Assembly (NCBI GenBank): GCA_035353615.1
Contig: DAOPZY010000050.1
Coordinates: 1 to 18,827 of the forward strand
DNA: 18,827 nt
Reading direction: 5' to 3'
Source of the DNA: CAXXOK01 sp035353615
GTDB lineage: Bacteria; Bacillota; Clostridia; Christensenellales; Aristaeellaceae
The notes beneath the pieces are model-generated. The model was not told where the DNA came from, did no database searches, and saw only the letters and a program-made list of their open reading frames with translations. Each line of letters starts with the position of its first letter. Position 1 is the first letter of the stretch. The translations under genes were made by a program, and so were the position numbers. Positions 1 to 7,494 of the stretch are shown piece after piece.

Positions 1-796
1 TGAAGGCAAGGCGCAGGTCGCTGTCGATGTTGATTTTGCAAACGGCCATGCTGGCGGCCTGCCGGAGCATCGCTTCGGGCACGCCCTGAGCGCCGGGCAT
101 GGAACCGCCAAACTGGTTGATCATTTCCACATATTCCGGAATTACGCTGCTCGCGCCGTGCAGCACGATGGGGAATCCGGGCAGGCGCTTGCCGACTTCT
201 TCCAGAATGTCGAAGCGCAGCTTGGGTTCGCCCTTGAACTTGAACGCGCCGTGGCTGGTGCCGATAGCGATGGCCAGGCTGTCGCAGCCGGTGCGCTTCA
301 CAAACTCCTCCACCTCGTCGGGATGGGTATAGGAGCTGTCCTCGGAGGAAACCTTCACGTCATCCTCCACGCCGGCGAGGCGACCCAGCTCGGCTTCCAC
401 CGTCACATACTTGCTCTGGCCGTGGGCGTATTCCACCACGCGCTTGGTCTGCGCGATGTTTTCTTCAAAGGGCATATGGCTGCCGTCGATCATCACGCTG
501 GTGAAGCCGCCGTCGATGCAGCTTTTGCAGGTGTCAAAATCGGGGCCGTGATCCAAATGCACCACGATGGGCAGATCGGTATCCGAAATCGCGGCTTCGA
601 TCATCTTCATCAGGTACACGTGTTTGGCATAGGCGCGCGCGCCCTTGCTGACCTGTAAAATCAGCGGAGCGTTTTCCAGCTTCGCGCCTTCGGTAATCCC
701 CTGAATGATTTCCATATTGTTGACGTTGAACGCGCCGATGGCATAACCGCCTTCGTACGCCTTCTTGAACATTTCCTGCGTATTGACTAATGGCAT
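1..796 (-). CDS. fba: class II fructose-bisphosphate aldolase (3' end outside window)
   Basis: Cleaves fructose-1,6-bisphosphate to DHAP and glyceraldehyde-3-phosphate, and does the reverse in gluconeogenesis; cytosolic and zinc-dependent. Reading leftwards from ATG at 796-794 gives 265 uninterrupted codons up to the window edge, against roughly 280-310 for the family, so only the C-terminus is missing. Visible family motifs are VVHLDHG (about residues 78-84, with catalytic Asp82 and zinc His83), GTSHGAFK (179-186, zinc His182), VLHGASS (211-217, zinc His213) and INIDSD (255-260, substrate phosphate loop). The start MPLVNTQEMF is typical for clostridial enzymes and is preceded by GGAGGAGGT, 8 nt from the ATG. 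The gene is divergent from the VanW gene. A tagatose-bisphosphate aldolase is the only realistic alternative; the glycolytic neighbour eno favours Fba. Confidence 0.95.
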   Translation of the reverse strand, partial: MPLVNTQEMFKKAYEGGYAIGAFNVNNMEIIQGITEGAKLENAPLILQVSKGARAYAKHVYLMKMIEAAISDTDLPIVVHLDHGPDFDTCKSCIDGGFTSVMIDGSHMPFEENIAQTKRVVEYAHGQSKYVTVEAELGRLAGVEDDVKVSSEDSSYTHPDEVEEFVKRTGCDSLAIAIGTSHGAFKFKGEPKLRFDILEEVGKRLPGFPIVLHGASSVIPEYVEMINQFGGSMPGAQGVPEAMLRQAASMAVCKINIDSDLRLAF

Positions 797-828
797 ATCG
801 GGTGACCTCCTCCAAATGTTCTCGCCCT

Positions 829-834
829 ATTATA
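829..834 (-). promoter_or_regulatory. -10 element of fba promoter
   Basis: The minus strand carries a perfect TATAAT here, 33 bp upstream of the aldolase start codon and just before its Shine-Dalgarno. No good TTGACA lies at 16-18 bp, so only the -10 element is supported. Confidence 0.5.
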
Positions 835-931
835 GCAAATCGTCGCACACTTGGCTAGTGCAGATTGACAATTTCGCCACAAAGGGCGGGCTGTAAAATT
901 TAATCCGTCGCTCGCGCCGTTTTGCAAACTG

Positions 932-940
932 TGTTATACT
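932..940 (+). promoter_or_regulatory. extended -10 promoter of VanW gene
   Basis: TGTTATACT matches an extended -10 (TGn plus TATACT at 935-940), 28 bp before the start at 969. No convincing -35 is visible, as is common for extended -10 promoters. A TTGACA at 865-870 is too far away (about 64 bp) to serve it. Confidence 0.5.
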
Positions 941-968
941 GAAACAGACCCTAGCCATAAAGGAGTGT

Positions 969-2150
969 ATGCGCTTGTTCAAACGCGCTTTGATTTTGAC
1001 CGTTTGCCTTGCGGTGCTGGCAACGGCGGCGTTTGCCGAAGAAACCGTGCCCGCGGATACCGCCGCCACGTCAGCCGCGACGCTGTCGCCTGAGGCGACC
1101 GAGCAGCCGACCGTGGTGGAGGACTATGTGGAAGACGATGGCATGAGTGAGATCGTCGGGCAGGCCGATCAGGCTCTGCCGAGCATCGAGGGGCTTACGG
1201 CCCTGTATACCACCAAAATTAAACTGCTGACCGCTACCGGATCGGTCGCGTCCATCCGCGTGGCGCAGGACGAAAACAGCCAGTCGCTCGGCGTGGTTGC
1301 CAAAAATGAAATTGTAACCATCTACAAGGTGTTCCCCGCGTTTGTGCTGGTGGAATACAACGGGATCGTTGGCTTTGTAAAGCGCACCTGCATTGATGAA
1401 AACGTGACTACGCTGAACCCCGAAACCACCCCGCCCTACGGTGTGGTGAAAATGCAGTATGTGGCGACCACCAACGCGCATACCCCCATCCATACGGCCC
1501 CGGACAACAGCAGCGAAACATTCCCCATCGAGGTGGGCGAGGGTTGCCCCGTCGCGGTGATCGAGTTTGTGGACGGGTTTGCCAAGGTCTTGTACTGGCG
1601 CAGCTACGGCTACATCGACGCGACGCTGCTGAGCGACCTGCGCGTGGTTTCCCCGACCGACCAGCCCATGAGCGATGATACGCCGATATCGGCATTCAGC
1701 TCCTTTTTCAAATACAACAACGGCGTGGAGCTGAACGACGGCCGCGTGAAAAACATCATGCGCTCCTGCGAGCTGATGACGCGGATCATGCAGCCCGGCG
1801 AGCAGCTGGATTTTAACGCGCAAATTGGCCCCTATAAAAAGGCGAACGGATACTTCCCCGCGCCGGTGCTGATCGACGGCGGCAGCCAGCCGGGCTACGG
1901 CGGCGGCACCTGCCAGAGCAGTTCCACGCTGTACAACACCATTCGGCAGCTTCCGGGCATGACGGTGCTGATGCGCCGCCCGCACGGGCCGGGCTGCGCG
2001 CGCTACCTGCCCATGCACCAGGACGCGGCTGTCGGTAATGAAAGCCTGAATTTTATTTTCCGCAACGATTATGATTTCCCGATTCGCATACTGGCGGAAA
2101 GCAAGGGCGAGGGCGTAATTACCATCCAAATTTTCCGCGTGAACGAGTAA
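969..2150 (+). CDS. secreted VanW-domain protein with SH3-like repeats
   Basis: A 393-residue exported protein. The N-terminus MRLFKRALILTVCL... is a signal peptide with a probable cut after AFA (residue 23). A Thr/Ala/Glu-rich linker runs to about residue 75. Two SH3-like (bacterial SH3_3 type) stretches follow at about 85-145 (ending NGIVGFVKRTCID) and 160-225 (ending YWRSYGYIDATLL). A VanW domain occupies about 245-385, with FNAQIGPYKKANGY and the signature GGGTCQSSSTLYN (311-323). VanW proteins sit in some vancomycin-resistance clusters but are widespread in Clostridia as wall-associated proteins of unknown activity, so no resistance role is implied. AAAGGAG at 959-965 is only 3 nt from the ATG; TTG at 975 is a better-spaced in-frame alternative and would remove two residues. 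It is probably monocistronic. Confidence 0.88.
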   Translation: MRLFKRALILTVCLAVLATAAFAEETVPADTAATSAATLSPEATEQPTVVEDYVEDDGMSEIVGQADQALPSIEGLTALYTTKIKLLTATGSVASIRVAQDENSQSLGVVAKNEIVTIYKVFPAFVLVEYNGIVGFVKRTCIDENVTTLNPETTPPYGVVKMQYVATTNAHTPIHTAPDNSSETFPIEVGEGCPVAVIEFVDGFAKVLYWRSYGYIDATLLSDLRVVSPTDQPMSDDTPISAFSSFFKYNNGVELNDGRVKNIMRSCELMTRIMQPGEQLDFNAQIGPYKKANGYFPAPVLIDGGSQPGYGGGTCQSSSTLYNTIRQLPGMTVLMRRPHGPGCARYLPMHQDAAVGNESLNFIFRNDYDFPIRILAESKGEGVITIQIFRVNE

Positions 2151-2181
2151 ACCGCGCGAAGCGGGCGTTGGCACACGTTGG

Positions 2182-2245
2182 ATGAACCCCCGCGCCTCTG
2201 CTGAAACGGAACCGGATCAGGGGCAAAGCCCGTGCCAGGGCAGGG
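2182..2245 (-). repeat. degenerate single copy of the 91-bp hairpin repeat
   Basis: Read on the minus strand, this stretch aligns with part of the tandem units at 4191-4384: a CCCTGGCACGGGC...GCCCCTGATCCGGTTCCG segment corresponds to CCCGACAAGGGC...GCCCTTGACCCGGTTCCG, followed by a shared GAGGCGCGGGG block. The inverted orientation and partial decay suggest a dispersed intergenic repeat family. It lies just after the VanW stop codon. Confidence 0.6.
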
Positions 2246-2370
2246 TTGAGAAGCGCTCACGGGCGCTGGCGTCGGCACAGTTTGTCTGTTACCGGAGCTT
2301 ATTGGATGCGTGCGGATCAGCCCGTCGGACGTTCAGGCATGGGGTATTATAAAACACAGCGATGCACAGG

Positions 2371-2407
2371 AAAAGGCGGGGCAGTCAGAAGCGGCCCCGC
2401 CTTTTTT
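2371..2407 (+). terminator. rho-independent terminator
   Basis: A 12-bp perfect stem (AAAAGGCGGGGC at 2371-2382 with GCCCCGCCTTTT at 2394-2405) and an 11-nt loop are followed by a T run to 2407. It probably ends the VanW transcript, about 220 nt after the stop codon. The flanking A and T runs mean it could work on either strand. Apart from the repeat, nothing else is recognised between 2246 and 2370. Confidence 0.85.
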
Positions 2408-2478
2408 GCATACTAGCGCAGGCGCGTTCCCATCCCTCGGTATCAAAAACCGGCGTGGGCGGATTTTCTCTCGGAAGG

Positions 2479-2509
2479 TTGATTCAAACGTCATCGCTTG
2501 GTTTATAAT
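2479..2509 (+). promoter_or_regulatory. SigA-type promoter of eno
   Basis: TTGATT (2479-2484) and TATAAT (2504-2509) are separated by 19 bp. Transcription would start near 2516, giving a leader of about 119 nt before the eno ATG. Confidence 0.65.
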
Positions 2510-2517
2510 GAATGCGA

Positions 2518-2607
2518 AGCGATCCTCTCCCTGCGGAGAGAAACGCTGAAAACCGGAAACCATCCGGGGCAACCCTTTCACCCAACGCGTTGCGCAATAT
2601 GCGCAAC
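2518..2607 (+). promoter_or_regulatory. structured eno leader with palindrome
   Basis: Three short inverted repeats follow each other in the leader. First is CTCTCC-CTGC-GGAGAG (2525-2540), extended by an AGCG/CGCT outer stem (2518-2547). Second is CCGGA/TCCGG (2553-2567). Third is a perfect GTTGCGCA-ATA-TGCGCAAC (2589-2607), which ends 13 nt before the Shine-Dalgarno GGGAGG (2621-2626). The last could be an operator or an RNA hairpin. It matches no regulator site I can name. Confidence 0.5.
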
Positions 2608-2634
2608 CTGCTTACATATCGGGAGGCAAACAGT

Positions 2635-3918
2635 ATGGCATACTCCATTCAAACCATTCATGGCCGTGAAATTATCGATTCCCGCGGGAACCCCACCGTG
2701 GAGGCGGTCGTAACCCTGACCGGCGGCGCGCAGGGCGTCGCGGCTGTGCCCAGCGGCGCATCCACCGGGCAATTTGAGGCGCTGGAATTACGCGATCAGG
2801 ATCCCAAGCGCTTCGGGGGCAAAGGCGTGCTCAAAGCGGTTGAACATGTGGACGGTGAGATTCAACGCGCGCTTTTAAACGCGGACGCGTCTCAAACTGC
2901 CGCCATCGACGGCGCGATGCTCGCGCTGGATGGCACCAAGGATAAATACCGCCTGGGCGCTAACGCGATCCTGGCGGTTTCTCTGGCGGCGGCCAAAGCC
3001 GCGGCCAATGCGCAGGGCGTGCCGCTGTACCGCTTCCTTGGGGGCAGCGCGGCGCATACCTTGCCTGTGCCCATGATGAACGTGCTCAACGGCGGCGCGC
3101 ATGCGGCCAACAATATCGACATTCAGGAATTTATGATTATGCCCGTAGGCGCGCCGACCTTTGCGGAAGGCTTGCGCTGGAGCACGGAAGTATTCCATGC
3201 GCTGGCGGGCATCCTCAAGAAAGATGGGCTTTCCACCGCCGTTGGCGACGAGGGCGGCTATGCGCCCAACCTGCAAAGCGATGAGGAAGCTATCGGTTAC
3301 CTGTTGCGCGCGATTGAGGCGGCCGGCTACAAACCCTATGAGCATTTTATGCTGGCCATTGACGCGGCGTCCAGCGAATGGAAAGGCGAACACGGCTACC
3401 TGCTGCCCAAACACCAAACCACGTTTACCACCGAGCAGCTGATTGCCTACTGGAAAGGGCTTGTGGACAAGTACCCCATTGCGAGCATTGAGGACGCGCT
3501 GGACGAGGAGGACTGGGATGGCTGGAAGAAGCTGACCGCAGAGCTGGGCGGCAAGGTGCAGCTGGTGGGAGACGACCTGTTTGTGACCAATACGGAACGG
3601 TTGAAACGGGGGATCGACACGGGCAGCGCGAACTCCATCCTGATTAAGCTCAACCAGATTGGCTCCCTGTGGGAAACGGTGGAAGCCGTGCAGATGGCGC
3701 AAAACGCCGGGTATACGGCGGTGATTTCTCACCGCTCGGGCGAAACGGAGGATACGACCATCGCGGACCTCGCCGTTGCGCTGAACGCGGGGCAGATTAA
3801 AACCGGCGCGCCCAGCCGCAGCGAACGTGTCGCCAAGTATAACCGCCTGTTGCGCATTGAGGAAGAACTGGGCAAAGCCGCTACCTATCCCGGTAAAAAA
3901 GCGTTTCACCGCGCATGA
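2635..3918 (+). CDS. eno: enolase
   Basis: Converts 2-phosphoglycerate to phosphoenolpyruvate in glycolysis; cytosolic, Mg-dependent and also a common RNA degradosome partner. The protein has 427 residues, the family's usual length. Visible motifs are HGREIIDSRGNPTVE (9-23), SGASTG (40-45), DEGGYAPN (205-212, catalytic Glu206), the Mg ligands Asp243, Glu286 and Asp313, catalytic Lys338 in SILIKLNQIGS, and the enolase signature SHRSGETED (365-373). The frame is open further upstream to 2512, but the start at 2635 is set by GGGAGG 8 nt before the ATG and by the conserved N-terminus MAYSIQTIHGREI. A small hairpin (TTTCACCGC/GCGGTGAAA, 3904-3927) overlaps the stop codon. Confidence 0.98.
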   Translation: MAYSIQTIHGREIIDSRGNPTVEAVVTLTGGAQGVAAVPSGASTGQFEALELRDQDPKRFGGKGVLKAVEHVDGEIQRALLNADASQTAAIDGAMLALDGTKDKYRLGANAILAVSLAAAKAAANAQGVPLYRFLGGSAAHTLPVPMMNVLNGGAHAANNIDIQEFMIMPVGAPTFAEGLRWSTEVFHALAGILKKDGLSTAVGDEGGYAPNLQSDEEAIGYLLRAIEAAGYKPYEHFMLAIDAASSEWKGEHGYLLPKHQTTFTTEQLIAYWKGLVDKYPIASIEDALDEEDWDGWKKLTAELGGKVQLVGDDLFVTNTERLKRGIDTGSANSILIKLNQIGSLWETVEAVQMAQNAGYTAVISHRSGETEDTTIADLAVALNAGQIKTGAPSRSERVAKYNRLLRIEEELGKAATYPGKKAFHRA

Positions 3919-3953
3919 GCGGTGAAACCCGAGGGTACCATAGTTCGATCATC

Positions 3954-4002
3954 AAAGCCGCCTCCCCGTTGGGAAACCGAATGGGGAGGCGGCTTTCATT
4001 TT
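3954..4002 (+). terminator. strong terminator of eno
   Basis: A 14-bp perfect stem (AAAGCCGCCTCCCC at 3954-3967 with GGGGAGGCGGCTTT at 3983-3996) is followed by CATTTT. It lies 36 nt after the eno stop. Confidence 0.88.
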
Positions 4003-4190
4003 GCTATTGATTGGTTGAAACCGCCCAGGGTTTCAACACCAGGTTGGCAAAGAATATCCGTTCCAATCAGAGCGTGGGTTTGAACCGGCGGGAGCACGGG
4101 AAAAGAGCGAATATGTATTGGAACCTTCGCAATGTGCTCTGCCGCTCGCCTCATAGCTCTGCGGGTTGTTCGCTCGCTGGTTGACTTTGC
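4003..4190. other. non-coding stretch with one hairpin
   Basis: No convincing gene. The only clear structure is a 9-bp inverted repeat, GTTGAAACC (4014-4022) with GGTTTCAAC (4029-4037). Short open frames here have no recognisable protein content. Confidence 0.4.
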
Positions 4191-4384
4191 GCTGTGGCGG
4201 GAGGCGCGGGGTTCCGCCCCGCACCTCGGCAGGGGTTTCACCCCCGCACCCCGACAAGGGCTATGCCCTTGACCCGGTTCCGCTGCGGCGGGAGGCGCGG
4301 GGTTCCGCCCCGCACCCCGGCAGGGGTTTCACCCCTGCACCCCGACAAGGGCTATGCCCTTGACCCGGTTTCGCTGCTGCGAGG
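4191..4384. repeat. two tandem 91-bp triple-hairpin repeats plus partial third
   Basis: Unit 1 spans 4191-4281 and unit 2 spans 4282-4372, with exactly 91 bp between equivalent positions and four mismatches by eye. A partial third copy (GCTGCTGCGAGG) spans 4373-4384. Each unit holds three consecutive hairpins: GCGGGG-TTCCG-CCCCGC, CAGGGGT-TTC-ACCCCTG (perfect in unit 2, one mismatch in unit 1) and CAAGGGC-TAT-GCCCTTG. The array sits between the convergent genes eno and clpB, and a degenerate inverted relative lies at 2182-2245. There is no transposase and the units do not look like CRISPR. Confidence 0.9.
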
Positions 4385-4398
4385 GGTTTTTCAGTGTT

Positions 4399-4427
4399 AA
4401 AAAGCCCGAAGGGAAGTTCCCTTCGGG
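4399..4427 (-). terminator. terminator of clpB
   Basis: On the minus strand a 10-bp perfect stem (CCCGAAGGGA/TCCCTTCGGG, 4405-4414 with 4418-4427) and a 3-nt loop are followed by CTTTTTAA. It lies about 20 nt beyond the clpB stop codon. Confidence 0.85.
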
Positions 4428-4446
4428 TTTGGGCTTGGATTGGGTC

Positions 4447-7044
4447 TTATCGCACCAGCAACCGTCCGTCGTCATCCACATCCACGGTAATCACCTGACT
4501 GGGGAATATCTCGCCCGCAACCAGCTTATGCGCGATCAGCGTTTCCAGATGGCTCTGGATATAGCGCTTGAGCGGACGCGCGCCATACGCGGGGTCGAAC
4601 GCCGCATCCACAATGGCGTCTACCGCGCGGTCGGTCAGCTCCATGTGAATATCCTGCTGCTCCAGCCGCTTGGCCAGATGTTGGGTTTGCAACCGTACGA
4701 TCTGCACAATTTCATCGCGTTCCAAGGGCTTGTAGAATACAATATCGTCGATCCGGTTGAGGAACTCGGGGCGGAAACTGGTTTTCAGCATCCGCAGTAC
4801 GCCTTCGCGCGCTTCGTCGCTGATGGCGCCGTTCTCCAACCCATCCAGCAGCAGCTGGCTGCCCAGGTTGCTGGTCATGATAATGATGGTGTTTTTGAAA
4901 TCCACCGTGCGGCCCTGACTGTCGGTAATGCGGCCGTCATCCAAAACCTGCAACAGAATGTTGAACACGTCCGGATGGGCTTTTTCAATTTCGTCCAGCA
5001 AAACCACGCAGTAAGGCTTACGGCGCACGGCCTCGGTCAGCTGGCCGCCCTCGTCGTACCCCACGTAGCCCGGAGGCGCGCCAATCAGGCGGCTGACGGA
5101 GAACTTCTCCATGTACTCGCTCATGTCAATGCGGACCATGTTCTTTTCATCGTCAAACAGGTTTTCCGCAAGGGCTTTGGCAAGCTCCGTTTTGCCTACG
5201 CCGGTTGGGCCGAGGAACAGGAAACTGCCAATCGGCCGGTTTTCATCCGCGATGCCCGCGCGACTGCGCAAAATGGCTTCGCTCACGGTTTGTACGGCTT
5301 CGTCCTGACCAATCACGCGGCGGTGCAGTTCCTCCGGCAGGCGCAACAGCTTTTCCCGATCGCTTTCACGCAGTCGGGTTACGGGGATGCCGGTCCAGCG
5401 GCTGACAATTCGGTTAATTTCTTCTTCGGTTACCTTATCGCGCAGGAGGGAGTTTTCGCCGCGGGTCTGTTCCGCGATTTCTTCTTCTGTGGCCAGTTGT
5501 TTTTGCAGCTCCGGCAGTTTGCCGTACTGTAACTCGCTGGCCTTGCTCAGGTCATATTCGCGTTGTGCCTTTTGGATATCGGCGTTGACATGCTCAATAT
5601 CCTCGCGGATTTTCTGCACTTTGGCAATGGCGCCCTTTTCGTTTTCCCAGCGCGCCTTCATAGCGGAAAATTCCTCGCGCAGCTTGGCCAGTTCTTCCTC
5701 CAGAGCGTCGCGGCGGCGGGCGCTTGCTTCGTCCTCTTCCTTTTTCAGGCTCATCAGTTCAATTTCCAGCTGCATGATACGGCGCTGCTTTTCATCCAAT
5801 TCCGCCGGGAGGGAGTCGATCTCCGTGCGGATCATGGCGCAGGCTTCGTCCACCAGGTCGATGGCCTTATCCGGCAGAAAACGGTCGCTGATGTAACGGT
5901 TGGAAAGCACGGCGGCGGCGACCAGCGCGCTGTCGGTGATTTTGACGCCATGGAACACCTCGTAACGTTCCTTGAGGCCGCGCAGGATGCTGATGGTATC
6001 TTCCACGGTCGGCTCGTTCACCATCACGGGCTGGAAACGGCGCTCCAAAGCGGCGTCCTTTTCGATGTACTTGCGGTATTCATCCAGAGTGGTTGCGCCG
6101 ATCAGGTGCAGCTCGCCCCGGGAAAGCATGGGTTTGAGCAGGTTGCCGGCGTCCATGCTGCCCTCGGTGCGCCCCGCGCCAACGATGTTGTGCAGCTCGT
6201 CGATAAAGAGCAGTATTTTACCCTCGGACTTTTTCACTTCGGAAAGCACGGCTTTCAGGCGCTCCTCAAACTCGCCGCGGTATTTGGCGCCGGCGATCAG
6301 CGCGCCCATATCCAGTGAAAACACCTGCCGGTTGCGAAGGCTTTCCGGCACGTCGCCACGCACAATCCGTTGCGCCAGCCCTTCCGCAATCGCGGTTTTG
6401 CCAACGCCCGGCTCGCCGATGAGCACGGGGTTGTTTTTGGTTTTCCGAGTTAAAATGCGGATAACGCTGCGGATTTCGTTATCGCGGCCGATCACCGGGT
6501 CCAGCTTCTGGTTGCGGGCCAGCTCCACAAGGTCCTGACCGTACTTTTTCAGCACGTCGTAGGTATCCTCCGGGGTTTCGGTGGTGACCCGGGTGTTGCC
6601 GCGCACGGTGAGCAGAGCCGCAAGAAAGCCCTTGTCGTCCACGCGCAGGTCATTCCACATCTGGCGCAGGCTGGGGCTGGGTTTGCGCAAAAGGCCCAGA
6701 AAAAGGTGCTCGACGCTAATGTATTCATCTTTCATTTGCTGGGCGGCTTCCCGCGCGGAAACCAGCGCGCGCTCCACATCGCTGCCAATGTAGATTTTAT
6801 CCGGTTCACGGCCGGTTCCGGTTACCTTGGGGATGCGGGCGATCAACGTTTCCAGCCGGGAATCGATTTCGTCGGTATCCTTACCCATTTTTTTCAGCAA
6901 CTGAGGAATCAGCCCCTGAGGGTCCTGCAAAAGAGCGCGCAAAAGATGCTCCTGAGCCACCTCCTGGTTTTGGTATTCCACGGTCATCTGTTGGGCGTCG
7001 TTGAGCGCCGCCCTGCTTTTTTCTGTAAATTGCTGGCTCGTCAT
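4447..7044 (-). CDS. clpB: ATP-dependent chaperone ClpB
   Basis: Hexameric AAA+ disaggregase that, with DnaK/DnaJ, threads and rescues aggregated proteins in the cytosol. The 865 residues match full-length ClpB. In order they hold a Clp N-domain (1-145), NBD1 with Walker A GEPGVGKT (210-217), Walker B LLFIDE (278-283) and Arg fingers in ALERRF (332-337), a long coiled-coil middle domain (about 405-535), and NBD2 with Walker A GPTGVGKT (612-619), Walker B VVLLDE (680-685) and sensor 2 GARPLKR (821-827). The long middle domain separates it from ClpA, ClpC and ClpE. The start MTSQQFTEKS is preceded by GGAGGA, 6 nt away. The gene is monocistronic with its own terminator. Stress control is suggested by the CtsR-like site at 7277-7293. 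Confidence 0.98.
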   Translation of the reverse strand: MTSQQFTEKSRAALNDAQQMTVEYQNQEVAQEHLLRALLQDPQGLIPQLLKKMGKDTDEIDSRLETLIARIPKVTGTGREPDKIYIGSDVERALVSAREAAQQMKDEYISVEHLFLGLLRKPSPSLRQMWNDLRVDDKGFLAALLTVRGNTRVTTETPEDTYDVLKKYGQDLVELARNQKLDPVIGRDNEIRSVIRILTRKTKNNPVLIGEPGVGKTAIAEGLAQRIVRGDVPESLRNRQVFSLDMGALIAGAKYRGEFEERLKAVLSEVKKSEGKILLFIDELHNIVGAGRTEGSMDAGNLLKPMLSRGELHLIGATTLDEYRKYIEKDAALERRFQPVMVNEPTVEDTISILRGLKERYEVFHGVKITDSALVAAAVLSNRYISDRFLPDKAIDLVDEACAMIRTEIDSLPAELDEKQRRIMQLEIELMSLKKEEDEASARRRDALEEELAKLREEFSAMKARWENEKGAIAKVQKIREDIEHVNADIQKAQREYDLSKASELQYGKLPELQKQLATEEEIAEQTRGENSLLRDKVTEEEINRIVSRWTGIPVTRLRESDREKLLRLPEELHRRVIGQDEAVQTVSEAILRSRAGIADENRPIGSFLFLGPTGVGKTELAKALAENLFDDEKNMVRIDMSEYMEKFSVSRLIGAPPGYVGYDEGGQLTEAVRRKPYCVVLLDEIEKAHPDVFNILLQVLDDGRITDSQGRTVDFKNTIIIMTSNLGSQLLLDGLENGAISDEAREGVLRMLKTSFRPEFLNRIDDIVFYKPLERDEIVQIVRLQTQHLAKRLEQQDIHMELTDRAVDAIVDAAFDPAYGARPLKRYIQSHLETLIAHKLVAGEIFPSQVITVDVDDDGRLLVR

Positions 7045-7276
7045 ATGCGTTCCTCCGATCTGCGGGCAAGCCCTGTTTTTAAATTGCGATAGGGAGAAGG
7101 CGGAAACGGATGGGAGGGGGACGGAGCCGCCCTGCGGACGCTGTCGGCAACAGAGAGTGTGCCGAGCCGCCGCCGGGCAGAGAAAAAGGAACCGACCAGC
7201 CCCATACGTTCTCGCTAACGGGAAGGTCGGGATGGTGCCATACGGCGCGAAGCGCGTACAACACGATCGAAAGCAA
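7045..7276 (-). other. long clpB 5' leader
   Basis: Transcription from the promoter at 7303-7330 would leave an untranslated leader of about 250 nt, rich in pyrimidines and GC on the transcribed strand. It contains a possible long-range CCGACC/GGTCGG pairing and a GCGCTTCGCGC hairpin. I recognise no known riboswitch or thermometer class. Confidence 0.4.
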
Positions 7277-7293
7277 TTAGACTTACTTTGACC
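7277..7293 (-). promoter_or_regulatory. candidate CtsR operator
   Basis: The minus strand reads GGTCAAAGTAAGTCTAA, that is, heptads GGTCAAA and AGTCTAA spaced by 3 nt. The known CtsR site is a tandem RGTCAAA-NAN-RGTCAAA, so the first heptad is perfect and the second has one mismatch. It lies directly downstream of the -10 box, over the expected transcription start, where a repressor would block initiation. No ctsR gene is in the window. Confidence 0.6.
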
Positions 7294-7302
7294 TTCAATA
7301 CT

Positions 7303-7330
7303 ATTATAGCGCGCTTTTCGGCAATGTCAA
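7303..7330 (-). promoter_or_regulatory. consensus SigA promoter of clpB
   Basis: On the minus strand a perfect TTGACA (7330-7325) and a perfect TATAAT (7308-7303) are separated by 16 bp. A strong housekeeping promoter of this kind beside a repressor site fits derepression on heat shock. Confidence 0.85.
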
Positions 7331-7494
7331 TAGGGGAACGAAAAAACAAGACGGGTTTTTCGCCGCGACAGGCAAGCCGGGGTTTACAGGCGGAGCCTTC
7401 GCACCGGTAAAGCCGGCTGACAGCCTTCATTCCGAACTCGGCCCTTTGGGTATGCAGGTTGCTTATTCTACTGTTGAAACGGCTTGGGAAGGGC
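7331..7494. other. non-coding stretch, nothing recognised
   Basis: Part of the divergent gap between clpB and mrnC. I see no gene, RNA or clear structure in it; the DnaA-box-like cluster begins at its right edge. Confidence 0.4.

Noticed and set aside
969..2150. Vancomycin resistance determinant
   Set aside because: VanW-domain proteins are common in susceptible Clostridia, and no vanA/B/H/X/R/S genes are present.
1071..2174. Open frame of 367 codons antisense to the VanW gene
   Set aside because: The sense strand encodes a clear signal peptide and VanW motif; the antisense frame has no homology signal that I can see.
2176..2190. Possible second T-box: a 15-base match to the proS T-box stem I (18387-18401)
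   Set aside because: No T-box consensus, specifier or terminator follows in the right order. The flank is better explained as a decayed copy of the 91-bp repeat, and a single 15-base match can be chance.
4060..4105. tRNA-like T-arm (GGTTCAAACC on the minus strand)
   Set aside because: No matching D-arm, anticodon arm or acceptor stem is found upstream on that strand.
4191..4384. CRISPR array
   Set aside because: Units are 91 bp, directly abutting, with no unique spacers and no cas genes.
7045..7330. CIRCE (HrcA) operator before clpB
   Set aside because: No TTAGCACTC-N9-GAGTGCTAA-like inverted repeat is present; only the CtsR-type heptads are seen.
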